64,000 nt of DNA from NCBI GenBank assembly GCA_032158295.1, contig CM063248.1, positions 13,654,657-13,718,656 of the forward strand. Direction: 5' to 3'. Positions 53,601 through 56,375 of the stretch are shown one piece after another. Within the stretch, counting starts at the first letter, position 1. Each line of letters opens with the position of its first letter. Under the pieces are notes generated by a model. The model did not search any database, was not told the DNA's origin, and saw only the letters and a program-made list of their open reading frames with translations. The stretch is from Pycnopodia helianthoides (taxonomy: Eukaryota > Echinodermata > Asteroidea > Forcipulatida > Asteriidae). The position numbers were made by a program, and so were the translations under genes.

Positions 53601-56375
53601 CATTATGACGTCACCAGGTGTCGAGTTACAAGCCATTTAAGTAAAAAAAGTGACCTCATGCCAATACATGTATGTTCCTGAATAATATAGCTACAGTATT
53701 AATATTTGGACATATGATAGATCAAGACATGTGCAACATTTAACAAGTTAACGTCAAATTCACATGACCTTTACTTCCGATCGTGCCGGAAGGTCAAAGT
53801 TTGCCTCTGTGTAATTCTTTAAAAAAACACTTTCCTTGTAAAAACATTAACTTCTGTATATCAGATCAATTTCAAATTAACACCATGTTAGGACCGTAAT
53901 ACAACCTCCCTCAGGTAGTTGTGATGTCATGATGACGTCATCATGTGTCAAAATACAGTAAATCAAACTTTAATACTATAAAAATTCATAACTCGAGAAG
54001 TACTTTAGCTATTAATTCAATCTATACGTCATCGGAGAGGTCTTGAAAAATGTAGCAATTACTACACAAAGTGTTACACCATTTGACCTTGACTTCCTGT
54101 TCAAACCGGAAGTTAAAAATTTCAAATTTCATACTTTAAGAAATATTCGTACTCACAAATGTTACACCATGTTGTAGGTCCATAAGCGGTCTCAAACTTT
54201 GCCACAGCGATGTTACCTATTTGACCTTCACTTCCTGTTGAAATCGGGTACGCATTGACCCGCTGTTAAACCACGGGAAAACACAAAATGCGTGATATAC
54301 CGGTTGCATTGTGAGCGGCTTTCCTCTATTGACCACAAGGATCAACGTCCAAACATGCTTGTACTCTAGTCTCTGTTCAAGGTTCACGCAACCTGATTTT
54401 GGCAATAGCTTTGTTAGTCTCTAAAACAGCCGTCCATGCAAACCTCGCTAACAATCAAATACCAGGCTTCTTCTCCCCCGCGATTGTCCGGTAACAAAGA
54501 CACACTTCCCAAGCTTACATAAACTTGAAACTTCACACATGGCTAGATGTTCATTAGTAGATTTAACCGTTGCAGTGTCGTCATGATGACGTCATCAGGT
54601 GTCAAGTTACAAGGTTTTTAATCATTAAAAATTTTAATCATTGAAAATCCATATCAAATCAAGATGAGGAGACCGTCGGTTGCTTTTTGCAGAAATATAT
54701 AGAGGTAATAATAGGTCTTCATTTTTTTTATGTATGCATGACATGACTTGACCTCTACTTCCGGTCGAAACCGGAAATGCCTTGTAGTTTGAAACTGGCA
54801 CATTTTCTTAAGTTTTTTTTAACGGTGTTATAGTCAAGCAAGGGTCTAAAGTTTAAGTTTAAAAAAATACGATAAGTGACGTCATAAAAGTAAAGAGCGC
54901 CCTCTAGCGGCAGGTTAAAAAACAGTTAAAGAAAACACTTTTACTAGATGTCTGTGGCAAATTATTTAGGATAATTGTTTCAAAATTGGTATACATAATA
55001 ACCTTTATGCAGACAACATATGTGTGAAGTTTTAGATCGATGACGTCATCATGTGTCACGTGGTATTGCCTTAAAGATTTACTTTTTGAAGCCGTGTATC
55101 TACAAAACCGCAAGTTTGACTGAGTTGAAACTTGGCATGTTGATAGACAGTGATATTGACCACGTAAATCTAAAGAAACAACATGGTGACGTTATTCCTT
55201 TTTTTGTTACAAATATTTGAAATTGTGACCAATTATTATGGGTATTTATTGACCCGCGGTCAAACCGCGGTAAAATAACTGCGCTGAAAACACACACAAT
55301 GTGTGATCTATACCAGTTGCATTGTGAGCGGCTTACTCTAGTCTCTTTCTGTTCAAGGTTCACGCAACCTGATTTTGGCAATAGCTTTGTCAGTCTCTAA
55401 AACAGCCGTCCATGCATCCATGGACATATTCACCGAACACCATGTTTTTGTTTCAACAAAAATTTAAGTCTAGTTATTATTATTATACCCAGAGCTGTGG
55501 CAAAAAAAATACGTGGGTCTGTGCATCATTGAGTTTCAGAAAGTTTTGCAAGGCAATTCAGGAGGTTTTTACAGTCAACTGTCAAATGCAGCCAATCTAA
55601 TGAAGTCATTTTGAACTTTCATCAAAGCAGTTTCAGTGCTGTTTTTTTGTTCTAATAGCTGATTGTACAGGCCCCATTAGATTATATGTGTATAGGGGAT
55701 AGACATTTCAATGACCTTTGCGATGTATTTCAGATTACTGACTGGTATGTCTTTAACTAGAGAAGGCTTTGTATAAATAAGGGGAGTGGTGAAAGCACTG
55801 TGAGCTGAGTCAGGAAACTTGCTGGACTGCAAAAAGAGGTTTATCATTTGTGTCAGAGCAGGCAGATGATGTTCAAAAAAGTGTTCTCCAATTATATGTC
55901 ATTGTCATTACAGCTCACCCCTCATCCTGCTCGAACAAAGTCAATTCTGACATTGCCAATTAAGATTGTCCCTGATCAGTCAGTGTGATTTGCCGGTATC
56001 AAATGAAAGATGACAACATTGAGCTTTCAATCAAATGAAGACACACTTCATTGAAATGTTAATTGGTTACTGAATAATTCAACTCAAAACCCTGGTTTGT
56101 TTGTTTGGTCATTTGTTTTTTTGTGGGGTTTCTTTTTTAGGAATCAGTTTATACAAAATGGTGTTTATCTGCTCTTTGAATATAGTAATGTACAATGTAG
56201 TGTTGTGAAGTTTGGCTGGTACATGTATGTTATATTTGAATGGATATTTTAAAGAATTAAGTATTTATTTAAAAAAGACATTGTGCCGATGAATCTGTGC
56301 CAAATAAACCACTTTTTTTACTCTTGATACAGGAAATCACCGAGAAAAAGCAAGGGACGAACACGTAAAGAATAA
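593..56375 (+). CDS. CANX: Calnexin, 16 exons visible, 5' partial (exon-by-exon entries follow)
   Basis: Calnexin is a type I ER-membrane lectin chaperone that binds monoglucosylated N-glycans on folding glycoproteins and recruits ERp57 through its P-domain arm. Joined exons: 593-716, 5054-5130, 6572-6653, 7475-7543, 13117-13164, 22228-22303, 26180-26258, 30646-30720, 37522-37671, 40691-40731, 41043-41230, 44767-44913, 45097-45213, 49479-49652, 53054-53118, 56333-56375. They sum to 1555 nt, one base finishing an upstream codon plus 518 codons including TAA. Seen: lectin motifs KYDGKW, ECGGAY and IMFGPDKCG; four type-1 (KPDDWD-like) and four type-2 (GxWxxPxIxNPxY-like) P-domain motifs; the CxxxxC pair in the P-domain; one transmembrane helix; an acidic tail; C-terminal RKE. 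The transmembrane exon and four-plus-four motif count exclude calreticulin (three plus three, KDEL-like end, no membrane segment). Signal peptide and first lectin exons precede base 1. No frameshift or premature stop was found. The gene symbol is by family; no alignment was run. Confidence 0.96.
1167..1402. repeat. 18-bp minisatellite, about 13 copies
   Basis: Tandem units of the form GTACATTAAATACGGTCT, period 18, with two 17-bp variants near the right end. Because 18 is divisible by three, all frames stay open and give spurious repeating peptides (YIKYGL, CTLNTV, MYRPYL). This is not protein-coding evidence. Confidence 0.95.
2200..2860. repeat. interspersed repeat, related copies at 15340-15670, 45990-46150 and 48530-49115
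   Basis: Shared blocks include ACCAGCGA, CATGCGCAGACA, CCCTCTAGC, TTTATTGCAGCACGCAAAGTA and GCCTGTAAATTGGAAACGATG, in the same order in several copies. A shorter piece is at 33340-33430. No coding sequence is recognised. The class is unknown. Confidence 0.6.
3297..4086 (-). pseudogene. Penelope-like retroelement, N-terminal RT remnant
   Basis: Reading from 4086 down: [20 protein letters not shown] then LNFCPTPP, next (after a frame change near 3904-3938) [19 protein letters not shown], then a stop at 3627-3629, and in the same frame [20 protein letters not shown]. The order NLS...GLNFxPTP, (I/V)xxPADKG, YxxLxxDPT is what I know from Penelope-like elements upstream of the RT catalytic core. 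At least one frameshift and one stop break it, and the catalytic RT motifs are absent. The call is family-pattern inference without a search. Confidence 0.7.
5054..5130 (+). CDS. CANX: calnexin exon b (lectin domain, KAKHHAVSA segment)
   Basis: The acceptor is TACTAG and the donor GTAAGT. It encodes [14 protein letters not shown] and ends [10 protein letters not shown] plus two bases (CA) of a split Gln codon. It corresponds to the conserved (R/K)AKHHAISA block of calnexins. Outgoing phase is 2. Confidence 0.93.
5131..6571 (+). other. intron after exon b
   Basis: AT-rich intron. I see no gene, tandem repeat or recognisable mobile element. Confidence 0.7.
6572..6653 (+). CDS. CANX: calnexin exon c (ECGGAY glycan-binding segment)
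   Basis: The first base completes Gln, then 27 codons start [19 protein letters not shown]. The Cys is the first partner of the lectin-domain disulfide, and the Tyr and Lys of GGAYIK correspond to glucose-contacting residues known from vertebrate calnexin. The donor is GTTTGT, and the outgoing phase is 0. Confidence 0.93.
6654..7474 (+). other. intron after exon c
   Basis: It contains the 343-bp MITE at 7069-7411. The remainder is featureless AT-rich sequence. Confidence 0.75.
7069..7411. mobile_element. MITE with TTAA target duplication (piggyBac-like)
   Basis: Flanked on both sides by TTAA (7065-7068 and 7412-7415). The terminal inverted repeat is CCACTTAACTGCG at the left and CGCAGTTAAGTGG at the right, 13/13 complementary. 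The interior holds repeated copies of the palindrome GACGAGATATCTCGTC. No ORF. TTAA plus a CC-starting TIR is typical of piggyBac-type elements, though Kolobok also uses TTAA. Confidence 0.85.
7475..7543 (+). CDS. CANX: calnexin exon d ([11 protein letters not shown] segment)
   Basis: Twenty-three codons, [19 protein letters not shown] then NEQK, flanked by TTCCAG and GTATGA. The Cys is the second lectin-domain disulfide partner. Tyr and Met of YTIM match known sugar-contact positions. Both phases are 0. Confidence 0.94.
7820..8440 (+). pseudogene. Penelope-like element, GIY-YIG endonuclease domain with one in-frame stop
   Basis: The frame reads [12 protein letters not shown] and the Cys cluster [12 protein letters not shown], then a TAA at 7958-7960, and continues in the same frame to [19 protein letters not shown]. 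It then has the conserved Arg (LSLRFANH), HFNSPNH and [19 protein letters not shown], ending at 8440. Y..xxYVG, Arg and Glu are the GIY-YIG catalytic positions. The preceding Cys knuckle and the ending (WI-L-T--P-GLN/D) are characteristic of Penelope-like elements. The nonsense codon makes this copy inactive. The RT domain is not attached. Confidence 0.85.
8380..8600. repeat. local imperfect tandem duplication, about 120-bp spacing
   Basis: AACCTGGTCTCTTCACTGGTT ... CCAATAAGTTGTTTT at 8380-8440 recurs in diverged form as AATGTTCTCTCCACTGGCTA ... TCAACAAGTTTTTTG at 8501-8555. It sits between the endonuclease stop and the DIRS-like element. Confidence 0.5.
8640..8960. mobile_element. probable 5' end of the DIRS-like element
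   Basis: GC-richer leader before the gag ATG, including the palindrome TGCGCATGCGCA at 8760-8771. The boundary is a guess, because no inverted terminal copy was found at the other end, where the element is truncated. Confidence 0.35.
8961..10511 (+). pseudogene. DIRS-like retroelement gag ORF, one in-frame TAG
   Basis: ATG at 8961 opens [20 protein letters not shown] and a Cys-rich module ([19 protein letters not shown]) like the zinc knuckle at the front of DIRS gag proteins. A single TAG at 9453-9455 interrupts the frame, which continues to 10511. It includes an Arg/Ser run ([16 protein letters not shown]) and a helical C-terminal part ([24 protein letters not shown]). Length and order (Zn knuckle, disordered RS segment, helical gag) fit the ORF1 of DIRS elements. 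A readthrough role of the TAG cannot be excluded, but the damaged pol next to it favours decay. Confidence 0.75.
10780..11890 (+). pseudogene. DIRS-like RT/RNase H remnant, multiply frameshifted
   Basis: It starts with [14 protein letters not shown], the usual entry to DIRS RT. After a frame change it reads [20 protein letters not shown] and [15 protein letters not shown] second frame reads [17 protein letters not shown], a third [11 protein letters not shown] and the catalytic [11 protein letters not shown], then [13 protein letters not shown] and [10 protein letters not shown]. Near 11830-11885 a further frame gives [17 protein letters not shown], the start of RNase H. The first catalytic Asp region (before AYLHVPIH) is deleted. 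Tyrosine recombinase and methylase parts are missing. YLDDW plus GGRL is diagnostic of the DIRS lineage. Confidence 0.85.
11948..12150 (-). pseudogene. inverted second fragment of the Penelope-like GIY-YIG endonuclease
   Basis: The reverse complement is clearly homologous to about 8035-8190. Shared stretches include TATCATGTAAGAGAT, CTACAATATGTGGGAGAGA, CTTCGCTTTGCG and CCATCCACTTCAACAGCC. Substitutions and a small deletion have destroyed the frame. It abuts the truncated RNase H end of the DIRS-like element, so the DIRS debris is flanked by head-to-head pieces of one Penelope-like family. Confidence 0.85.
12553..12573. repeat. (GT)n microsatellite
   Basis: About ten uninterrupted GT dinucleotides. 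Confidence 0.95.
13117..13164 (+). CDS. CANX: calnexin exon e (FIFRHKNP segment)
   Basis: A 48-bp micro-exon of 16 codons, [16 protein letters not shown], between CTACAG and GTAAGA. It corresponds to the calnexin [11 protein letters not shown](Y/F)E block, whose terminal Glu is a known glycan-binding position. It is only recognisable in frame because the neighbouring exons are phase 0. Confidence 0.93.
13330..13720. repeat. two tandem ~154-bp units with paired CCGGAAGT-like motifs
   Basis: TCAACTTCCG at 13411 and 13565 begin matching blocks that continue AAGTCAAGGTCAAATG, GGTCACA and TGTAGCG, and GATTGTAAAAAT(G/C)CAAT. The same blocks recur in many introns here as the interior of the hairpin-ended family. 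Confidence 0.75.
14624..14664. repeat. (CA)n microsatellite
   Basis: Nearly pure CA run with one interruption (ACAACACA) near its left end. Confidence 0.95.
15736..15864. repeat. two-copy 64-bp tandem duplication
   Basis: GACTCGCCGACCGCTA starts at 15736 and 15800. Both copies continue through CCTGCGGCAACTGTTACAC and a GCAAGTTC-like end with few differences. Confidence 0.9.
16643..18283 (+). repeat. left arm of a 5.4-kb imperfect palindrome
   Basis: It pairs antiparallel with 18970-22076 after removal of the 20356-21693 insertion. Matched landmarks are CATCCATGCTAGATCTA (16710s versus 22010s), the open segment around 17640-17700 (versus 19690-19740) and ATATCTGCGAGATAA-type sequence (18250s versus 19000). 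The outermost match is ACCAGCCAAA/TTTGGCTGG. The arms differ by many substitutions and small indels. Confidence 0.88.
17510..19131 (+). pseudogene. broken coding remnant of a transposon-associated invertebrate ORF family (unnamed)
   Basis: Open segments in successive frames: [20 protein letters not shown] and [18 protein letters not shown] (17516-17752); [33 protein letters not shown] and LWTESGV (17755-18168); a frame reading [16 protein letters not shown] and [18 protein letters not shown], then [13 protein letters not shown] and GINGITRNN (to 18682); finally [18 protein letters not shown] (18748 on). From memory, this order (GLH-CF--LE-IG, AGL-DL--ESGV, PEVY--F--G-F, P-DQA-E--(I)N, G-I-GI-RN, NK--L--FL) matches long uncharacterised proteins repeated through marine invertebrate genomes. 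I cannot name the superfamily. The host gene does not read through it. Frameshifts make it non-functional. Confidence 0.5.
19256..19821 (-). pseudogene. inverted second copy of the same coding remnant
   Basis: On the minus strand, 19821 to 19633 reads [20 protein letters not shown] and [16 protein letters not shown]. 19501 to 19256 reads the continuation in a shifted frame ([20 protein letters not shown]). These match 17540-17700 and 17880-18150 of the left arm. It is part of the palindrome, not an independent gene. Confidence 0.75.
20356..21693. mobile_element. 1.34-kb foldback element made of palindromic ACGTRAATATTTACG satellite
   Basis: Inserted in the right palindrome arm with a 7-bp duplication ACCTTTG (20349-20355 and 21694-21700). 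The undisrupted left arm has the equivalent single site (ACCCCTG on the complementary strand). Termini are inverted: GGCCCTGAAGGGACATTGAA at the left and its complement at the right. The two flanks (20386-20830 and 21230-21660) are dense, partly self-complementary repeats such as TTTACGTGAATATT and GCGATTTGTGCCC, surrounding a unique core (about 20840-21230). No ORF of substance. Confidence 0.85.
20840..21230. other. unique core of the palindromic-satellite element
   Basis: Non-repetitive, GC-normal stretch between the two satellite flanks. It includes GTCTAGTCTAGACGCCAGCA and GCCAGGAGCCAGCGATGG. No coding sequence recognised. Confidence 0.55.
22228..22303 (+). CDS. CANX: calnexin exon f (EKHAKKP segment)
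   Basis: Twenty-five codons, [19 protein letters not shown] then THLFTL, plus one base. The acceptor is ATATAG and the donor GTAAGT. This is the conserved EKHAK-P...[11 protein letters not shown] block. It sits 150 bp right of the large nested transposon palindrome, which has not damaged it. Confidence 0.93.
22304..26179 (+). other. intron after exon f
   Basis: It contains an inverted repeat at 24525-25022. The rest (22304-24500 and 25030-26179) is AT-rich with no recognisable gene or element. Confidence 0.7.
24525..25022. repeat. 500-bp inverted repeat (arms ~160 bp, loop ~180 bp)
   Basis: The left arm runs from TATCACTTCCGGGGGTATAA to AATAACGGCTCCTTTAAAG (about 24538-24676). The right arm is its diverged complement, from AAAGGAGCCGTTATTA at about 24868 to ATACCCCGGAAGTGATA near 25015. 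The loop has no ORF. This is probably a small foldback or SINE-pair insertion. No target duplication was identified. Confidence 0.8.
26180..26258 (+). CDS. CANX: calnexin exon g ([12 protein letters not shown] segment)
   Basis: Two bases complete Val, then 25 codons run [13 protein letters not shown] to NSGNLLEDM plus AT. The acceptor is TTTCAG and the donor GTAAGT. This is the last lectin-domain strand before the P-domain. Outgoing phase is 2. Confidence 0.93.
26448..26640. repeat. interspersed repeat, diverged copy at 60440-60620
   Basis: Both copies share AGAGCAACTAAAT, TGCATGTT/TGCATATT, CCGCTAAGA/ACGCTAAGA, ACAATAG, CCCACAGTGCCC/CCCACAGTACCC and CTTCCTCTTTTCT(T/C)TTAGTG, in order. Class unknown. 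Confidence 0.6.
26961..27200 (+). mobile_element. hairpin-ended repeat family, 5' end (minimal perfect hairpin)
   Basis: AGGTGTTCACGAACACCT at 26963-26980 is an 18-nt palindrome, the shortest form of the family hairpin. It is followed by CTTGTATTTGTTC, a TC-rich tract and AACTCATCAGACAATTGAAC and GTCATGACATCACCAGGT modules. The right limit is undefined. Confidence 0.7.
27510..28460. other. unassigned GC-richer segment with opposed open frames
   Basis: Composition changes abruptly from the AT-rich surroundings. A 162-codon open frame lies on the minus strand (28018-27530) and a 130-codon frame on the plus strand (27591-27983). Neither contains motifs I recognise. 28020-28460 is likewise GC-rich and frame-broken. 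A decayed mobile element is the simplest explanation. Confidence 0.4.
30054..30200 (+). pseudogene. LINE-type reverse transcriptase C-terminus
   Basis: An open stretch ending at TAG 30198-30200 reads [18 protein letters not shown], then [15 protein letters not shown]. The F(F)...(F/L)W(D/N)SLP pattern is characteristic of the extreme C-terminus of many non-LTR retrotransposon RT ORFs. It is followed by a 3'UTR-like stretch and an (AAATAT)n tail to about 30625, as expected for a 5'-truncated LINE. Confidence 0.6.
30201..30625 (+). mobile_element. LINE 3'UTR and A-rich tail
   Basis: Immediately downstream of the RT C-terminus. It contains AGCTGGAGAGGAGAGCC and CTTCGGGCTCCAGCT, which can pair, and it ends in repeated AAATATAAAT. 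An open frame here rich in Phe/Tyr/Ile is a composition effect. Confidence 0.5.
30646..30720 (+). CDS. CANX: calnexin exon h (start of P-domain, first type-1 motif)
   Basis: Encodes [20 protein letters not shown] then DDRKK, entering the P-domain hairpin with its first KPDDWD motif. The acceptor is TTTCAG and the donor GTAAGT. Incoming and outgoing phases are both 2. Confidence 0.94.
30825..32613. mobile_element. 1.8-kb DNA transposon, TIR TGTGACCCGCTCTGCAAAAA
   Basis: The left end TGTGACCCGCTCTGCAAAAA then AGGCCC(T)TA-GTCGC is matched by the reverse complement of the right end (GGGCC-TTTTTTGCAGAGCGGG then TCACA), about 26 bp almost perfect. TA flanks both ends (30823-30824 and 32614-32615), though the surrounding ATAT context makes the exact duplication ambiguous. 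It lies inside a CGATAT-rich host repeat. A short minus-strand ORF lies inside it (31692-31855). Confidence 0.85.
31692..31855 (-). pseudogene. short coding fragment inside the 1.8-kb transposon
   Basis: From ATG at 31853-31855 downward the minus strand reads [20 protein letters not shown], then [20 protein letters not shown], and stops after about 48 codons. The acidic helix-like sequence is unlike the AT-rich surroundings and ends in a basic patch (RRTPRKG). It may be a retained N-terminal exon of a transposase-type ORF. No family assigned. Confidence 0.4.
32683..33069. mobile_element. 387-bp TIR element (MITE)
   Basis: The left AGGCCTAAAAATTTGTTTTG then TTGGATTGCCCTTT is complementary to the right AAAGGGCAATCCAAC and AAATTTTTAGGCCT, about 30 bp with few differences. 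TGA flanks both ends (32681-32683 and 33069-33071), but overlap with the TIR makes the duplication uncertain. The interior is T-rich on the left and A-rich on the right, with no ORF. Confidence 0.8.
34160..34955 (+). repeat. left arm of a 1.8-kb palindrome (contains inverted tRNA-like unit)
   Basis: It pairs with 35225-35960. Matched blocks include GTGTAGACATGTCCGAGT/ACTCGGACATGTCTACAC, ACCCTTTCCCTATGTGTATT and its complement, TGTCATTTAGCATGTTTGC and its complement, and TTTACTGTG-type sequence. Divergence is modest. Confidence 0.88.
34447..34513 (-). repeat. tRNA-like unit, left palindrome arm
   Basis: The minus strand carries A-box-like TGGTCTGGTGGTAAGA and B box GGGTTCGAATCCC. It is about 67 nt and lacks a full cloverleaf. 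It is the mirror copy of 35646-35712. SINE head or tRNA pseudogene. Confidence 0.65.
35225..35960 (-). repeat. right arm of the 1.8-kb palindrome
   Basis: Complement of 34160-34955. The 270-bp loop between the arms begins with a family hairpin (34963-34991), so the loop is the 5' end of a second element. Confidence 0.88.
35646..35712 (+). repeat. tRNA-like unit, right palindrome arm
   Basis: Contains TGGTCTAGTGGTAATA (A box) and GGTTCGAATCCCACCCGAGT (B box plus 3' side). The stem CTGCTCTAGCAG forms a hairpin in the anticodon position. Two opposed copies in one palindrome suggest inverted duplication of a SINE. Confidence 0.65.
36180..36360 (-). repeat. three hairpin termini stacked in tandem
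   Basis: Three successive units of GAACAAAAACAAGAGGT-type sequence followed by a hairpin and CACCTAA. The hairpins lie at 36199-36225, 36253-36280 and 36327-36354. The second and third share the stem TTCGGAC/GTCCGAA with a TTTT loop. The first has a different stem. Only the terminal module, not the element body, is repeated. Confidence 0.85.
36620..36660. repeat. partial TIR-like sequence (TTATACGC... ACGGTA)
   Basis: CCCCTTATACGCCGAGTGCC then TTATACGCAGGAAATTACGG. Its reverse complement (TACCGTAATTTCCTGCGTAT) resembles 41416 and 46779 (TACC(G/A)TAATCTTCAG-GT). These look like solo ends of one or two DNA transposon families. Confidence 0.5.
37522..37671 (+). CDS. CANX: calnexin exon i (three type-1 P-domain motifs)
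   Basis: One base, 49 codons and two bases. It carries [23 protein letters not shown] and [10 protein letters not shown], the second to fourth type-1 repeats on the outgoing strand of the P-domain arm. In the third motif Met replaces the usual Lys (ATMPDGW). The terminal Trp codon TG|G is split across the intron. Confidence 0.96.
38948..38971. repeat. oligo-T tract
   Basis: A run of 24 T residues, possibly the tail of a minus-strand retroposed sequence. No source gene identified. Confidence 0.9.
39996..40075. repeat. two-copy 40-bp tandem duplication
   Basis: TTGTTGCACAACAATATTTC then CAATCAC(A/G)CTACAACAGTAT, repeated with a single difference. Confidence 0.95.
40691..40731 (+). CDS. CANX: calnexin exon j (41-bp exon, P-domain tip side)
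   Basis: Completes Trp and encodes [13 protein letters not shown] plus one base, finishing the fourth type-1 motif and starting the first type-2 motif ([11 protein letters not shown]). The acceptor is TTTCAG and the donor GTAAGT. It is too short for ORF-based detection. It is assigned from splice sites, phase and the conserved DMDGEW block. Confidence 0.93.
40732..41042 (+). other. short intron after exon j
   Basis: 311 bp, AT-rich, no element recognised. Confidence 0.85.
41043..41230 (+). CDS. CANX: calnexin exon k (type-2 P-domain motifs)
   Basis: Encodes [16 protein letters not shown], then three further type-2 motifs ([39 protein letters not shown]), and ends [12 protein letters not shown]. 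The CxxxxC pair is the P-domain disulfide. FEDxEPF is the return into the lectin domain. The donor GTAAGT is at 41231. The preceding intron is only 311 bp. Confidence 0.95.
43050..43193 (+). repeat. 72-bp duplicated hairpin terminus with two different stems
   Basis: TTAGCTGTTCC starts at 43050 and at 43122. Each unit is a hairpin followed by GTATTGTTTTCGTCAAGATT and TTTATTATTTTT. The hairpins differ: CTGTTCC-TAC/GTC-GGAACAG at 43054-43076 and a perfect CTGTTCCGAC/GTCGGAACAG stem at 43126-43150. Confidence 0.9.
43122..44437 (+). mobile_element. complete copy of the hairpin-ended family
   Basis: It starts TTAG plus a perfect hairpin (43126-43150) directly after (ATT)n, contains the 130-bp array, and ends with a second hairpin GTGTTTG/CAAACAC (44409-44426) then CTAATGTCTAG. 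The tail (TTATTG)n follows (44440-44473). No ORF. The target appears to be an ATT-rich simple repeat. Confidence 0.7.
43388..44372 (+). repeat. eight-copy tandem array, period 128-131 bp
   Basis: CCATATCTCAAG (or CCATACCTCAAA) recurs with first C near 43400, 43530, 43658, 43789, 43918, 44047, 44178 and 44306. Each unit has ACAACCGATTTTCAAACTTT, TAGACTCCTTAGGCATTA, CCGTGACCCCAAGTTGACCT and ACTTCCGGGTCAACCGGAAG. Confidence 0.95.
44440..44473. repeat. (TTATTG)n simple repeat tail
   Basis: About five hexamer copies right after TCTAGTTG, matching the position of the (TTA)n tails in other family copies. Confidence 0.9.
44767..44913 (+). CDS. CANX: calnexin exon l (ELWSM segment)
   Basis: Forty-nine codons, [19 protein letters not shown], then the block [14 protein letters not shown], ending in SGSA. 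This is the last lectin strand and long helix of calnexin (family pattern G-ELWSM...DNF...DDWA). The acceptor is TTTCAG and the donor GTAAGT. Phase is 0 on both sides. Confidence 0.94.
44914..45096 (+). other. short intron after exon l
   Basis: 183 bp without recognisable elements. Confidence 0.9.
45097..45213 (+). CDS. CANX: calnexin exon m (transmembrane helix)
   Basis: Thirty-nine codons. AAEDRPWLW is followed by a hydrophobic run of about 20 residues ([15 protein letters not shown]) and then basic/Cys residues (RVCFHK) at the cytosolic face. The Cys pair sits where vertebrate calnexin has juxtamembrane palmitoylated cysteines. Modification here is inference. Confidence 0.94.
45431..46277 (+). 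mobile_element. hairpin-ended family copy, both ends visible
   Basis: The 5' hairpin AGGTGTTCGCGCTGATGCAC then GAACACTT is at 45433-45460, with G:T in place of one G:C pair at its base. TGACGTCATCAGGTGTTGAA is near 45582. It ends ACACCTTATGTCTAG at 46277, followed by (TTA)n. A piece of another interspersed repeat sits inside at 45990-46150. Confidence 0.65.
46780..46960. repeat. TATAAGCCGC repeat with internal palindrome
   Basis: TACCGTAATCTTCAGCG and several GTATAAGCCGC copies, with CACCACTGCGGCTTATACGC in opposite orientation at 46911-46930. A similar end is at 41416-41480. Probably a DNA-transposon terminal region. Confidence 0.6.
48094..48174. repeat. three-copy 27-bp tandem repeat
   Basis: The unit CATGGCGATCGTGCTTGTTT then GACGATA starts at 48094, 48121 and 48148 with no differences. 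Confidence 0.97.
48391..48413. other. isolated hairpin GGTTTCGG/CCGAAACC
   Basis: An 8-bp perfect stem with a 7-nt loop beside (ATTT)n sequence. It resembles the terminal hairpins but lacks the TTAG and CTTGTTTT context. Confidence 0.55.
48530..49115. repeat. copy of the interspersed repeat seen at 2200-2860
   Basis: It shares ACCAGCGA, the CATGCGCAGACACGT block, CCCTCTAGCG, TTTATTGCAGCACGCAAAGT, GCCTGTAAATT and the end motif (GGTAATTT-TAGGCCTGA) with the other copy. Confidence 0.65.
49479..49652 (+). CDS. CANX: calnexin exon n (acidic cytosolic tail)
   Basis: Fifty-eight codons, in frame from phase-0 junctions (TTTTAG / GTAAGT). They start [14 protein letters not shown] and include [19 protein letters not shown] and the basic patch RQRKR. 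The composition matches the poorly conserved acidic calnexin tail, and the SSPDS start could be a phosphorylation site (inference). Confidence 0.88.
49813..50340 (+). mobile_element. hairpin-ended family copy (variant AGCTGTTTCG hairpin)
   Basis: TTAGCTGTTTCGTAGCGCAG then CGCAGCGAAACAGCT at 49813-49847 gives a 10-bp perfect outer stem, followed by CTTGTTTTCGTTAAAG. Downstream are TGATGTCATGATGACGTCAT and ACTTCCGGTCGTAACCGGAA modules. A partial family hairpin (AGGTGTTCAGG...) sits 30 bp upstream at 49784. The right limit is arbitrary. Confidence 0.7.
50833..51250 (+). mobile_element. hairpin-ended family copy (AGGTGTTCGGGC hairpin)
   Basis: TTAGGTGTTCGGGCAGTAGT then CGAGCACCT at 50833-50861. 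One stem position is T:G where others have T:A. Downstream are GTCCGCAAACAA and CCTCAGGTGTCAAAATACATT modules. The 3' end was not located. Confidence 0.65.
52330..52412 (+). pseudogene. DIRS-type RT catalytic scrap (YIDDW)
   Basis: About 80 bp reading [22 protein letters not shown], equivalent to [20 protein letters not shown] of the DIRS-like copy at 11300-11370. The flanks are unrelated AT-rich sequence, so only the YxDD neighbourhood survives. Different residues show it is another DIRS lineage. Confidence 0.75.
52496..52918 (-). mobile_element. tRNA-derived SINE with long conserved body, near full length
   Basis: The minus-strand head (52916 to 52834) is class-II tRNA-like: GTGGCCGAGCGGATAAAAGC (A box) and GGGTTCGAGTCCCGG (B box), with termini GTGTC.../...GACAC complementary. 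The body continues CACTTGTGTCCTTAAG, TCCTTCGGATGGGACATAAA, CGTAAAAGAACCCAGTGCAC and GGTGTTCCTGGTTTGATTGG. The tail is GCGCTACATAAGAAGCCACT plus (ATT)n. I recognise this body as a SINE widespread in marine invertebrates, but not its database name. Confidence 0.88.
53054..53118 (+). CDS. CANX: calnexin exon o (Ala/Glu/Gly repeat in tail)
   Basis: Twenty-one codons plus two bases: [20 protein letters not shown] then T. The acceptor is TATAG and the donor GTATGA. The AEGA-AEGA run comes from a short 12-bp direct repeat in the DNA, so length may vary between alleles. It is assigned from position, phase and splice sites, since the sequence itself is low complexity. Confidence 0.8.
53165..53400 (+). 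mobile_element. tRNA-derived SINE, second type
   Basis: A decayed tRNA-like head (GTGGAGTAGCAGAGAGCTAA ... GGTTGTAGGGTTAGCTCCCC), a short body, and the typical tail TGTAAAGCGCATTG ... GAAATGCGCTATATAAGAAC. The family hairpin of the next element begins immediately after its ACTAA end. Confidence 0.65.
53406..55466 (+). mobile_element. hairpin-ended family region with candidate 5' and 3' ends
   Basis: The 5' hairpin AGGTGTTCGGGCACTCCGCC then CGGAACACCT is at 53408-53437, with an 8-bp outer and 4-bp GGGC/GCCC inner stem. Two rounds of the internal order follow: GTCCGCTAACAAAAGCACAC, TGACGTCATTATGACGTCAC, paired TTCC-GG-CCGGAAG and AGGTCAA. A second internal start is near 54475 (GTCCGGTAACAAAGACACAC). 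It ends AAATTTAAGTCTAG at 55466, then (TTA)n. Possibly two adjacent copies. Confidence 0.6.
56333..56375 (+). CDS. CANX: calnexin exon p (terminal exon, RKE-COOH)
   Basis: One base completes Arg, then [13 protein letters not shown] and TAA. The K/R-rich end parallels the RKPRRE ER-retention tail of vertebrate calnexin. The SPR motif resembles the conserved SPRNR. The stop overlaps an AATAAA hexamer at 56371-56376, which is probably too early to be the poly(A) signal. Confidence 0.9.
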